Part shown: in pieces, positions 6,160 to 13,020 of the stretch
Layout: each line of letters opens with the position of its first letter
How positions within the stretch are numbered: the stretch's first letter is position 1
Assembly: GCA_910579645.1 (NCBI GenBank)
Contig: CAJTVK010000121.1
Coordinates: forward strand, 1 to 13,133
From: an uncultured Lachnospiraceae bacterium
Lineage (GTDB): Bacteria; Bacillota; Clostridia; Lachnospirales; Lachnospiraceae
Direction: 5' to 3'
DNA: 13,133 nt
Notes under the pieces: model-generated
What the model was told of the DNA's origin: nothing
Database searches by the model: none
Seen by the model: only the letters and a program-made list of their open reading frames with translations
Made by a program: the position numbers and the translations under genes

Positions 6160-7512
6160 ATGGTGCAGTTAAAGGTAACGGAACAACAGGGTATTATGGA
6201 AAAACTGGGGATTCTTACGGACGCAGCCAAGTATGACGTGGCATGTACTTCCAGCGGGGTGGACCGAAGGGGAGACGGGAAAGGAATGGGGAATACGATA
6301 GCGGCAGGTATTTGTCATTCCTTCAGTGCGGACGGGAGGTGTATCTCATTACTGAAGATATTGTTTACCAATGAGTGCATTTATGACTGTAAATATTGCA
6401 TTAACCGAAAATCCAACGATGTGCCAAGGGCTTCTTTCACCCCTGAGGAAGTTTGTACGCTGACTATGGAATTTTATAAGAGGAACTATATTGAAGGACT
6501 GTTTTTAAGCTCAGGGATATTGTATCATCCGGATTTTACGATGGAACTTATTTACCAGACCATTTATAAGCTGCGGAACGAATGCAGGTTTCAGGGTTAT
6601 GTGCATGTGAAAGCCATTCCCGGTGCCGATCCGCTTCTGATCCAGAAGACGGGATACTTGGCAGACAGGATGAGCGTGAACTTGGAACTGCCCACGGCCG
6701 AAGGCCTGAGCCGTCTGGCACCGAATAAACACCGGAAAAATATATTGGCTCCCATGCGGCAGATACAGAACGGAATCAAGGTAAATAAAAATGAGATTGT
6801 ACTGTATAAAAGCGCGCCCCGTTTTGTGGCAGCCGGGCAGTCCACGCAGATGATTGTGGGAGCTACGCCGGAAAACGATTATCAGCTGATAAGCGTGGCG
6901 GAAAGCCTATATCAGAAATTTGAGTTAAAGAGGGTATTTTATTCTGCGTTTGTGCATGTCAATGAAGATAAGGAACTGCCGGCTTTGCCCGGAGGTCCGC
7001 CTCTTTTACGCGAACACAGGCTGTATCAGGCGGACTGGCTGCTGCGCTTTTACGGCTTTGCCGCCAATGAATTGCTGAGTGAGGACAGGCCTAACTTCAA
7101 TATTCTGCTGGATCCGAAAGCGGATTGGGCGCTGCGGCATCTGGAACTGTTTCCGGTGGAAGTGAACCGGGCGGATTACCGGATGCTTCTTCGGATACCG
7201 GGGATAGGCGTAAAGAGCGCACAGCGGATAGTGAGGGCAAGGAAGAACGGTCCGCTGCATTTCGAAGACTTGAAAAAGATTGGCGTGGTATTGAAACGGG
7301 CGTTATATTTTATAACCTGCGGAGGACGGATGATGTATAACACTAAGGTGGAGGAAAATTATATTACCCGGAATCTGCTGAATGTGAAGGAAAAACTTCC
7401 TTTTGATAAAGAAGGGGTAACGTATAAACAGCTGTCCCTATTTGATGATATGGGGTTTTCCATGCCTCCGTCACCGTCGGACGGGATGAAGACATTGTCA
7501 GGACAGCTGTAA
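6160..7512 (+). CDS. Putative DNA modification/repair radical SAM protein
   Basis: This 450-residue protein matches the family described as 'putative DNA modification/repair radical SAM protein' (TIGR03916 type). The CxxxCxxC motif that holds the 4Fe-4S cluster is C73-x3-C77-x2-C80 (NECIYDCKYCINRKS). A TIM-barrel-like radical SAM core follows to about residue 290. A helix-hairpin-helix DNA-binding motif lies near 333-365 (LLRIPGIGVKSAQRIVRARK), supporting action on DNA. The family N-terminus (EKLGILTDAAKYDVACTSSG) is intact. The reaction is not known to me; the family is proposed to act with a DUF4130/uracil-DNA-glycosylase-like partner, which is the next gene. The start at 6160 has TAGGAG nine bases upstream. 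Two LexA-like boxes flank its promoter, so induction by DNA damage is likely. Confidence 0.92.
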   Translation: MVQLKVTEQQGIMEKLGILTDAAKYDVACTSSGVDRRGDGKGMGNTIAAGICHSFSADGRCISLLKILFTNECIYDCKYCINRKSNDVPRASFTPEEVCTLTMEFYKRNYIEGLFLSSGILYHPDFTMELIYQTIYKLRNECRFQGYVHVKAIPGADPLLIQKTGYLADRMSVNLELPTAEGLSRLAPNKHRKNILAPMRQIQNGIKVNKNEIVLYKSAPRFVAAGQSTQMIVGATPENDYQLISVAESLYQKFELKRVFYSAFVHVNEDKELPALPGGPPLLREHRLYQADWLLRFYGFAANELLSEDRPNFNILLDPKADWALRHLELFPVEVNRADYRMLLRIPGIGVKSAQRIVRARKNGPLHFEDLKKIGVVLKRALYFITCGGRMMYNTKVEENYITRNLLNVKEKLPFDKEGVTYKQLSLFDDMGFSMPPSPSDGMKTLSGQL

Positions 7513-7536
7513 TGAGGGCACGATGCGGGTTCGGCC

Positions 7537-7742
7537 AAGCTGCCGGCTTTGCCGAGCGGAGCGTGGTGTGCTTGAGAAAGCCGCCGGTTTTGCCGAGCGG
7601 AGCGTGGTGTGCTTGAGAAAGCCGCCGGTTTTGCCGAGCGGGGCGTGGTGTGCTTGAGAAAGCCGCCGGTTTTGCCGAGCGGGGCGAGGTGTGCCTGAGA
7701 AAGCTGCCGGTTTTGCCGAGCGGAACGGAGGTGTGTTTAGGA
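7537..7742 (+). repeat. Five tandem 41-bp hairpin-forming repeats
   Basis: Units begin at 7537, 7578, 7619, 7660 and 7701, each starting AAGCYGCCGG. Units 2 and 3 differ by one base; unit 5 is the most diverged and carries one extra base. Each contains CCGCCGG-TTTTG-CCG-A-GCGG, a 7-bp stem with a 5-base loop and one bulged A; in units 1 and 5 the C-to-T change leaves a G-U pair. The array fills most of the 262 bases between the radical SAM and DUF4130 genes and is much richer in G and C than its surroundings. The copies abut without spacers. Confidence 0.95.
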
Positions 7743-7774
7743 AGGTTTCGTTTTACAGCAAGGAAAGGAGTAAG

Positions 7775-8545
7775 ATGGAGGAATATTATCTGATTTGCGA
7801 AGACTCGCCGGAAGGGATATTTACGGGGATTTTTGAGGCTTATGCCATGCGGAAAGCACATGAGTCCATTCATATACAGGTCGGGGAGGAAGAGAATCTG
7901 CGGCTCTTTGCCGTTTACAGTCATATTGTGCCGGATCCGGAGAAATCTCTCAGGGTGTCGTCCACACTGGAACGCAGGCTGGGGCCGGAAGCCTATGTGG
8001 ATATATGCTGTGCGCTTGCCTCGCAGGATACGGAGAAAGGGGAGGCTGTGTATAAGACGGTAGTATGCGGGTTCCGGATGAAGGACGGAAAGCAGGTGAT
8101 GGGCAATCTGTCGGATCCGTACGTGCATAAAGTATTTGAACTGGCACGGAACGTGAAGAACGAGGCTCATCATTGGAAAGAGTTCCTGCGTTTTCAGGAG
8201 TTGGAAAGCGGGGTGCTGTTTTCCAAAATCGGACCGAAAAATAATATCATTACTTTTCTGATGCCTCATTTTTCAGACAGGCTTCCGCTCTTTGATTTTA
8301 TGATATACGATGAGAACCGGAAGGTATTTGCCGTTCATCCGGCTTCCGGTGAATGGTATCTTGTAACGGATACAGAGGCGGAAACAGAGAAATTTGAGAA
8401 TTATGCCAAGGATGAGAAGATGTATCAGGAACTGTTCAAATATTTTTGCAAAACAATAGCTATAAAAGAACGAAAAAATATAAAACTTCAGCAAAATATG
8501 CTTCCTTTGTGGTTCCAAGAATATATGGTGGAATTTGGGGAATAA
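7775..8545 (+). CDS. DUF4130 putative DNA metabolism/repair protein
   Basis: This 256-residue cytosolic protein matches the DUF4130 / TIGR03915 family, 'probable DNA metabolism protein', the usual neighbour of the radical SAM protein upstream. In other bacteria the same domain is fused to a uracil-DNA-glycosylase-like domain; here it stands alone and ends after the family's C-terminal block (NMLPLWFQEYMVEF). Recognisable parts are the N-terminal DSPEGIFTGIFEAYA, the central DPYVHKVFELARNVKNEAHH, and FLRFQELESGVLFSKIGPKN. No catalytic motif is evident. The start at 7775 has GGAAAGGAG just upstream; the frame stays open leftwards into the tandem repeats from 7691, but nothing supports translation there. 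It is probably co-transcribed with the radical SAM gene through the repeat array. Confidence 0.9.
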   Translation: MEEYYLICEDSPEGIFTGIFEAYAMRKAHESIHIQVGEEENLRLFAVYSHIVPDPEKSLRVSSTLERRLGPEAYVDICCALASQDTEKGEAVYKTVVCGFRMKDGKQVMGNLSDPYVHKVFELARNVKNEAHHWKEFLRFQELESGVLFSKIGPKNNIITFLMPHFSDRLPLFDFMIYDENRKVFAVHPASGEWYLVTDTEAETEKFENYAKDEKMYQELFKYFCKTIAIKERKNIKLQQNMLPLWFQEYMVEFGE

Positions 8546-8551
8546 TTATCA

Positions 8552-8647
8552 ATGTGCGGTATATCCGAAGAAGGCGGCAAAAGCGGAATTGTGCATCTTT
8601 ACGAAAGTATAGGAAGGACGGAAGAAGTTTACGGGCATGTTTTTTAA
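8552..8647 (+). CDS. Possible 31-residue small ORF after DUF4130
   Basis: An ATG at 8552, six bases after the DUF4130 stop, opens a frame of 31 codons (MCGISEEGGKSGIVHLYESI onward) ending in TAA at 8645-8647. The only ribosome-site candidate is GGGGA, ten bases away and inside the end of the previous gene. No family is recognised; it may be chance. Confidence 0.15.
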   Translation: MCGISEEGGKSGIVHLYESIGRTEEVYGHVF

Positions 8648-8696
8648 TTGTTGCTTTAGACTGAAAAATGCGGAAGTTTGGAGGCTAAATTTACGC

Positions 8697-8724
8697 TTTA
8701 CTTTTGTCAGATTTAGGATATAAT
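8697..8724 (+). promoter_or_regulatory. Predicted promoter of the HPr-like gene
   Basis: A perfect TATAAT (8719-8724) follows TTTACT (8697-8702) at 16 bases. The transcript would begin near 8731, about 40 bases before the ATG. Confidence 0.6.
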
Positions 8725-8736
8725 ACTCTCATAACA

Positions 8737-8751
8737 AAGAAAACGTTTTTT
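8737..8751 (+). promoter_or_regulatory. Possible cre-like operator
   Basis: The AAACGTTT-centred sequence agrees with 13 of 15 positions of the Gram-positive catabolite responsive element WTGNAANCGNWNNCW, failing at the T of TG and at the conserved C. It lies just after the predicted transcription start. The consensus is loose, so chance is possible. Confidence 0.25.
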
Positions 8752-8771
8752 GCAGAAAGGGTGGTGTAGTT

Positions 8772-8999
8772 ATGATGAAACGTAAAATAATGCTAAAGCC
8801 CGATGAAGTGAAAGACTTTGTGAATGCCGCATCGAAATGTGATTTCGATGTTGATATTGCATATAACAGATATGCAGTGGATGCAAAGTCGATCGTTGGT
8901 GTATTCGGGCTTGATTTCAGCCAGATTTTAACCGTATCTTATGCGGGCTACAATGCTGAGTTTGAGCAGTTTATGTCGAGACTGGCTGTTGCATGCTAG
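8772..8999 (+). CDS. HPr-like phosphocarrier-family protein lacking the active-site His
   Basis: This 75-residue protein has the length and pattern of HPr, the phosphocarrier of sugar phosphotransferase systems. The regulatory-serine region is clear: VDAKSIVGVFGLD at about 36-48, with S40 in the place of HPr Ser46. The catalytic loop is not conserved: aligning DFVNAA with the HPr helix puts K9 where His15 should be and D11 where Arg17 should be. It therefore cannot pass on phosphate in the normal way, and recalls Crh of Bacillus, which also lacks the histidine and acts as a regulatory cofactor. That role is an inference. AAAGGGTGG seven bases upstream supports the start at 8772; a second ATG at 8775 is an alternative. 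It has its own promoter and terminator. Confidence 0.8.
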   Translation: MMKRKIMLKPDEVKDFVNAASKCDFDVDIAYNRYAVDAKSIVGVFGLDFSQILTVSYAGYNAEFEQFMSRLAVAC

Positions 9000-9010
9000 A
9001 GCGTGTCAGA
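8996..9010 (+). repeat. Lone copy of a MITE-like terminus
   Basis: CTAGAGCGTGT at 8996-9006 is identical to the outer 11 bases of the palindromic element at 4499, and the next bases (CAGAGGTGAAAAAG) resemble its continuation loosely. The TAG stop of the HPr-like gene (8997-8999) lies inside it. No matching opposite terminus was found nearby. Bases 9011-9087 show nothing else. Confidence 0.35.
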
Positions 9011-9087
9011 GGTGAAAAAGTAAGAGTAAGAGAAATACGGGCAGGAATAATTAGTATGGGTAACGAAGGGAACGGACATAAGGTTTG

Positions 9088-9132
9088 ACTCCCCATGAAA
9101 AGTAGGTTAGACTATTTTCATGGGGAGTTTTT
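9088..9132 (+). terminator. Rho-independent terminator of the HPr-like gene
   Basis: A perfect 14-bp stem, ACTCCCCATGAAAA (9088-9101) with its complement (9115-9128), closes a 13-base loop and runs into TTTTT at 9128-9132. It lies 88 bases after the stop codon and separates this gene from the helicase. Confidence 0.92.
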
Positions 9133-9156
9133 CTGTGTATGGATTTTGCTTTTCAG

Positions 9157-9178
9157 ACAGTCTCGGTACAGTCTCAGT
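9157..9178 (+). repeat. 11-bp direct repeat upstream of the helicase gene
   Basis: ACAGTCTCGGT is followed immediately by ACAGTCTCAGT, a tandem pair with one difference and a spacing of one helical turn. It lies about 95 bases before the helicase start and could be an operator. I saw no convincing promoter boxes in 9133-9273. Confidence 0.4.
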
Positions 9179-9273
9179 ATGGTTTCAGGTATGTTTGTTT
9201 GGTATGGAAGGGGACTGCCTGCCGGTTTCGGTAAGCGGTTTCTGCACAAGGATAGGAAGGGAGAAGTCGAGGT

Positions 9274-11781
9274 ATGGCAGAAGACGGGAAGAAGACGGAA
9301 GTGCATATATCAGTGCGCAATCTGGTGGAATTTGTCCTCCGGGAAGGGGATATTGATAACCGGAGGGCGGTTTCCCCGGAAAATGCCATGCAGGAGGGCG
9401 GGCGTATCCATAGGATGATTCAGAGACGCATGGGGGCGGATTATCAGGCGGAAGTGCCGCTGAAATTTTTTTATGAGACGGATTCTTATGTGATAGTCAT
9501 AGAAGGACGGGCGGACGGAATTATTGCCGCTCCCGAAGAACCGAAGCCGGATTCTGACGGGATATGCGGGGAATCAGCCGTTATGTATCAGCCGAGGGCG
9601 GTAATTGATGAAATCAAAGGAACTTATTGCGAACTGCATAAGCTGAAAAATGCGGTTCCGGTGCATCTGGCACAGGCCAAATGCTATGCATATATTTATG
9701 CCAGGCAGAAGGGGCTGGACGGGATGCGGGTGCGGATGACTTATTGTAATATGGAAACGGAGGAAATCAAATATTTTCATTTTGATTATACGTTCCGTGA
9801 ATTGGGGCAATGGTTTCATAAAGTGATGGCACAGTACCGTAAATGGGCGGATTTTGAATACGAATGGAAGAGGCAGAGGCAGGCATCCGTAAAGGCGCTT
9901 CCCTTTCCTTTTGCCTACAGGGAAGGACAGAAAGATCTTGTGACTTATGTGTATCAGACCATATATCATAAGAGGAAGCTTTTTATCGAGGCGCCTACAG
10001 GAGTGGGGAAAACAATTTCCACGGTCTTTCCTGCGGTAAAATCTATCGGGGAGGGAAGGGGGGAGAGGATTTTTTATCTGACGGCCAAGACGATTACAAG
10101 GACGGTGGCGGACGAAGCTTTCGGCCTGCTGCGGGAGCATGGGCTGAAGTTTAAGACGGTAATCCTGACGGCTAAGGAAAAAATATGCTTTATGGAGGAA
10201 ACGGAATGCAACCCGGAGTACTGCCCTTATGCAAAAGGACATTATGACCGGATAAATGCGGCGGTTTTTGATTTGTTGACTCATGCGGACAATTTCTCCC
10301 GGGCGGCAGTGGAGGAGTTTGCAAGAAAGCATCAGGTCTGCCCTTTTGAAATGTGCTTGGATATGAGCCTGTTTGCGGACGGAATTATCTGTGATTACAA
10401 TTATGTTTTTGATCCCCATGTATATCTGAAACGCTTTTTTGCCGACGGCGTAAAGGGAGAATATATATTTCTCATTGACGAGGCACACAATTTGGTGGAC
10501 AGGGGCAGGGAAATGTACAGTGCCGTTTTACGCAAGGAAGATTTCCTGAAGCTGAAGAAGACATTGAAGGGGCTGGACAGTAAGACGGAACGGCAGTTGG
10601 ATAGGTGCAATAAGGAGGTGCTTTCACTGAAAAGGGAATGCGAAAATTATAGGATAGAGGAATATATTGGCCCGTTTGTGACGGCAGTGCAGAGATTGGG
10701 GGCTGCCATGGAAAGCTATCTGGAAGAGCATGAGAAACCGGACATCTTCCATACAAAGGAAATCCGGACGGAGGTGTTGGAGTTCTATTTTGAAGTGGCT
10801 CATTTTTTGGACATATATGAGAGGGTGGATGAGAACTATGTGGTCTATTCGGAGATGGAGGGAGACGGAAGCTTTATTTTGAAGCTGTTTTGCGTGAACC
10901 CGTCGGCCAATCTGTCGGAATGTATGAAAAAAGGAAGGAGCACAATTCTTTTTTCCGCTACCTTGCTGCCTATCCAATATTATAAAGGATTGCTGGGGGC
11001 GGAACCCGGGGACTATGAGGTGTATGCACAGTCGGTTTTTGACCCGAAACGGAAAGCTTTGTTTATCGGGAAGGATGTGACCAGCAAATATACGAGGCGG
11101 ACGGATGAGGAGTATTATAAGATAGCTTATTATATGAAAGAAATTATTAGGAACAGGCATGGCAACTATATGATATTTTTCCCTTCTCATGCTTTTCTGC
11201 AAAAGATTTATGACGTTTTCATGGACTGCTTTTTCGATGGGGAGTGCATGGAATGTATTGTGCAGGGAGATCACATGGGAGAAGAAGAGAGGGAGGAATT
11301 CCTGCGGCGTTTTGCCGGCATGGGCTTTGAGACGGGAATTGGGAGGGAGTATGATTTTTCTTCAATGATTCAGACGGAAGCGGAGGAAGAGGACAAGAGT
11401 CTGGTAGGGTTTTGTGTGTTGGGCGGAATATTCAGTGAGGGGATTGATTTAAAGAATGACAGCCTGATTGGCACGGTTATTGTGGGTACGGGGCTGCCGC
11501 AGGTATGCAATGAGCGGGAGATACTGAAAAACTATTTCGACGGAAGGGGCGAGAACGGGTTTGATTTTGCATACCGGTATCCGGGAATGAATAAGGTGCT
11601 GCAGGCGGCGGGAAGGGTAATCCGCACGGCGGAGGATGTGGGGATAGTGGCGCTTTTGGACGAGCGTTTTCTGGATCGGGCATATCTGCGCATGTTTCCG
11701 CGGGAATGGGAAGAATTTGAGATTGTGACGGCAGAAGGGATAGCGAGAAGAGTGGAACGTTTTTGGGATGAGTGGCTGTAG
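9274..11781 (+). CDS. RecB/Cas4-like nuclease fused to XPD/DinG-type DNA helicase
   Basis: This 835-residue protein joins two DNA-processing modules. Residues about 10-205 look like a PD-(D/E)XK nuclease of the RecB/Cas4 type: GGRIHR near 42, D81 in GRADG, E113-x-K115 in IDEIKG, and the Q134xxxY138 motif. All core residues are present, so it is probably active. Residues about 215-835 form an ATP-dependent superfamily 2 helicase of the XPD/DinG group: Walker A APTGVGKT (240-247), DEAH (402-405), the SAT motif (LFSATLLP), GIFSEGIDL (motif V) and QAAGRVIR (777-784, motif VI). Between Walker A and DEAH are paired cysteines (ECNPEYC and VCPFEMC) that fit a 4Fe-4S cluster. It should unwind and trim DNA in repair or recombination. 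The start at 9274 has GGAAGGGAG upstream. No LexA box was seen. The frame is intact. Confidence 0.9.
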   Translation: MAEDGKKTEVHISVRNLVEFVLREGDIDNRRAVSPENAMQEGGRIHRMIQRRMGADYQAEVPLKFFYETDSYVIVIEGRADGIIAAPEEPKPDSDGICGESAVMYQPRAVIDEIKGTYCELHKLKNAVPVHLAQAKCYAYIYARQKGLDGMRVRMTYCNMETEEIKYFHFDYTFRELGQWFHKVMAQYRKWADFEYEWKRQRQASVKALPFPFAYREGQKDLVTYVYQTIYHKRKLFIEAPTGVGKTISTVFPAVKSIGEGRGERIFYLTAKTITRTVADEAFGLLREHGLKFKTVILTAKEKICFMEETECNPEYCPYAKGHYDRINAAVFDLLTHADNFSRAAVEEFARKHQVCPFEMCLDMSLFADGIICDYNYVFDPHVYLKRFFADGVKGEYIFLIDEAHNLVDRGREMYSAVLRKEDFLKLKKTLKGLDSKTERQLDRCNKEVLSLKRECENYRIEEYIGPFVTAVQRLGAAMESYLEEHEKPDIFHTKEIRTEVLEFYFEVAHFLDIYERVDENYVVYSEMEGDGSFILKLFCVNPSANLSECMKKGRSTILFSATLLPIQYYKGLLGAEPGDYEVYAQSVFDPKRKALFIGKDVTSKYTRRTDEEYYKIAYYMKEIIRNRHGNYMIFFPSHAFLQKIYDVFMDCFFDGECMECIVQGDHMGEEEREEFLRRFAGMGFETGIGREYDFSSMIQTEAEEEDKSLVGFCVLGGIFSEGIDLKNDSLIGTVIVGTGLPQVCNEREILKNYFDGRGENGFDFAYRYPGMNKVLQAAGRVIRTAEDVGIVALLDERFLDRAYLRMFPREWEEFEIVTAEGIARRVERFWDEWL

Positions 11782-11800
11782 TCATAAAACCTAAAATTGA

Positions 11801-11834
11801 TTTCCGCGGGCTGTAGGGAAGAAGCCTGCGGAAA
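11801..11834. terminator. Hairpin between convergent helicase and nfo genes
   Basis: TTTCCGCGGGC (11801-11811) pairs with GCCTGCGGAAA (11824-11834) in an 11-bp stem with one G-U pair and a 12-base loop. Neither side has a strong T-run: the minus strand continues with TCAATTTTAGG, the plus strand with CCCTGTCC. It may end both genes, better for nfo. A second small palindrome, CGCAGCCTGCG, lies at 11864-11874. Confidence 0.45.
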
Positions 11835-11905
11835 CCCTGTCCGAATAAAAACATCATTCCTGACGCAGCCTGCGGCTTAAGTTAATGACATTGTGACTTA
11901 TGTAG

Positions 11906-12775
11906 TCATTCCTGCAAAGGCGCGGAAAGAAGAAGGATTTCTTCTTTATATGGCGGGAGAAGCTTGGCCGGGTTGTCCGGGGATGGACGGTACGGGGTTT
12001 CAAGAATCTTGGGAAGGCCGGCAAAATCAGGATGGTGGACAATTCGGCGGAGCGGCTCGGTGCCGATGCAGCCGTCGCCTATGTTGGCATGGCGGTCTTT
12101 GCCGGAGCCGCATGGGTTTTTGCTGTCGTTTATGTGAAGGACAGCCACATTTTCTTTTCCGATGAGGCTGTCTAACCGGGCAATGGTTTCATCGAAATTG
12201 TGGATAATGTCATAACCGGCATCGTGCATATGGCAGGTGTCTAGGCAGATACGCAGTTTTTCGCTGTGACTTACTTGGTCAAATATTTCGGCAAGTTCTT
12301 CAAAGGAACGGCCTATTTCGGAACCTTTTCCGGCCATTGTCTCCAAGGCAATATGGCATGGGGTATCTTTGGTGAGGATTTCGTTCAGACCCTTTGCAAT
12401 CTGACGGATTCCGGCTTTGGAGCCTGCGCCTACATGGGAACCGGGGTGAAGGACTAATGTTTGGCTTCCTATGGCGGCGGTGCGCTCTATGTCCATGGAC
12501 AGGAAGTCTACGGCCAGCCGGAAGGTATCCGCATTGGTGCTGTTGGCAAGATTAATGATATAAGGGGCGTGGATAACTGGTTCCTCCAGGTGATGTTCTT
12601 TTAGGTAGGACAGAGCGGCCGGAATATTCAGTTCTTCTATCGGCTTGCGTTTAGTGTTCTGCGGTGCGCCGGTGAATACCATGAAAGTATTGGCACCGTA
12701 GGAGTATGCTTCCTTGGCGGAGCCTAACAACATTTCTTTTCCCTTCATTCCCACATGGGATCCTATTTTCAGCAT
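11906..12775 (-). CDS. nfo: Endonuclease IV (apurinic/apyrimidinic endonuclease)
   Basis: Endonuclease IV cuts the DNA backbone 5' of abasic sites and removes blocked 3' ends in base excision repair, using three zinc ions. The 289-residue protein has the usual length and a TIM-barrel pattern, and all metal ligands expected from the E. coli enzyme are visible: H69 (IHAPY), H110 (LHPGSH), E145 (ALETMAGKG), D179 and H182 (CLDTCHMHD), H214 (LHINDSK), D227 and H229 (GKDRHANIGDG) and E259 (LETP). The start at 12775 is preferred to an upstream in-frame ATG at 12808, because GAGGAAG precedes it and the family begins MLKIGSHVGM. It converges on the helicase gene and is preceded by a long structured leader. 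Confidence 0.96.
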   Translation of the reverse strand: MLKIGSHVGMKGKEMLLGSAKEAYSYGANTFMVFTGAPQNTKRKPIEELNIPAALSYLKEHHLEEPVIHAPYIINLANSTNADTFRLAVDFLSMDIERTAAIGSQTLVLHPGSHVGAGSKAGIRQIAKGLNEILTKDTPCHIALETMAGKGSEIGRSFEELAEIFDQVSHSEKLRICLDTCHMHDAGYDIIHNFDETIARLDSLIGKENVAVLHINDSKNPCGSGKDRHANIGDGCIGTEPLRRIVHHPDFAGLPKILETPYRPSPDNPAKLLPPYKEEILLLSAPLQE

Positions 12776-12810
12776 TTGTCTTCCTCTTTTCTTTATATTT
12801 TGATTCATGC

Positions 12811-12984
12811 GGGCAGCGGGCTATGTGCCGTACCTGCACGGGCTGCTGTTCACATGCCAATGTTCCGCCAAGTGTTTCCGTGTATTTTGTGCGGAAATAC
12901 CGGGTTTTTCGGCGCGAAATCGCATCTGTTTGCGATTTCTGCGTATCGCCAAGCGTGTTACCGGTTACGGAGTGCACAGTAACC
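12811..12984 (-). repeat. Hairpin-rich repeat forming the nfo leader
   Basis: Read with nfo, this stretch folds by eye into successive hairpins: GGTTAC/GTAACC (12984-12963); a 9-bp GAAATCGCA/TGCGATTTC stem (12939-12916) inside an outer GGCG/CGCC; GTATTT/AAATAC with flanking CCG/CGG (12903-12878); and GCAGC/GCTGC enclosing GTGC/GCAC (12846-12813). Bases 12846-12880 recur upstream of the radical SAM promoter (30 of 35 identical), and AGCGGGCTATGT (12815-12826) also occurs, inverted, in the MITE-like element (4574-4585). It may be a composite interspersed repeat that became the leader. No known riboswitch was recognised. Confidence 0.55.
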
Positions 12985-12991
12985 AGTAGAC

Positions 12992-13020
12992 ATTATATCA
13001 TTCGGAGGGAAGCTTGGAAA
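12992..13020 (-). promoter_or_regulatory. Predicted nfo promoter
   Basis: On the minus strand a perfect TATAAT (12997-12992) preceded by TGA forms an extended -10, with TTTCCA (13020-13015) 17 bases upstream. Transcription would start near 12985 and give a leader of about 210 bases before nfo. Confidence 0.6.

Noticed and set aside
7537..7742. CRISPR-like array
   Set aside because: The 41-bp units abut directly with no variable spacers, and no cas genes are present; it is a tandem repeat.
7364..8269. 301-codon open frame on the minus strand
   Set aside because: It is antisense to the radical SAM end and DUF4130 genes, and its length comes from the tandem repeats, which are open in several frames. 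No ribosome site or family match.
9574..10488. 304-codon open frame on the minus strand
   Set aside because: It lies wholly antisense to the helicase gene, whose motifs are clear, and its sequence resembles no protein.
12776..12985. Known riboswitch in the nfo leader
   Set aside because: I could not match the hairpins to any named riboswitch class, and part of the sequence recurs elsewhere outside a leader, which fits a repeat better.
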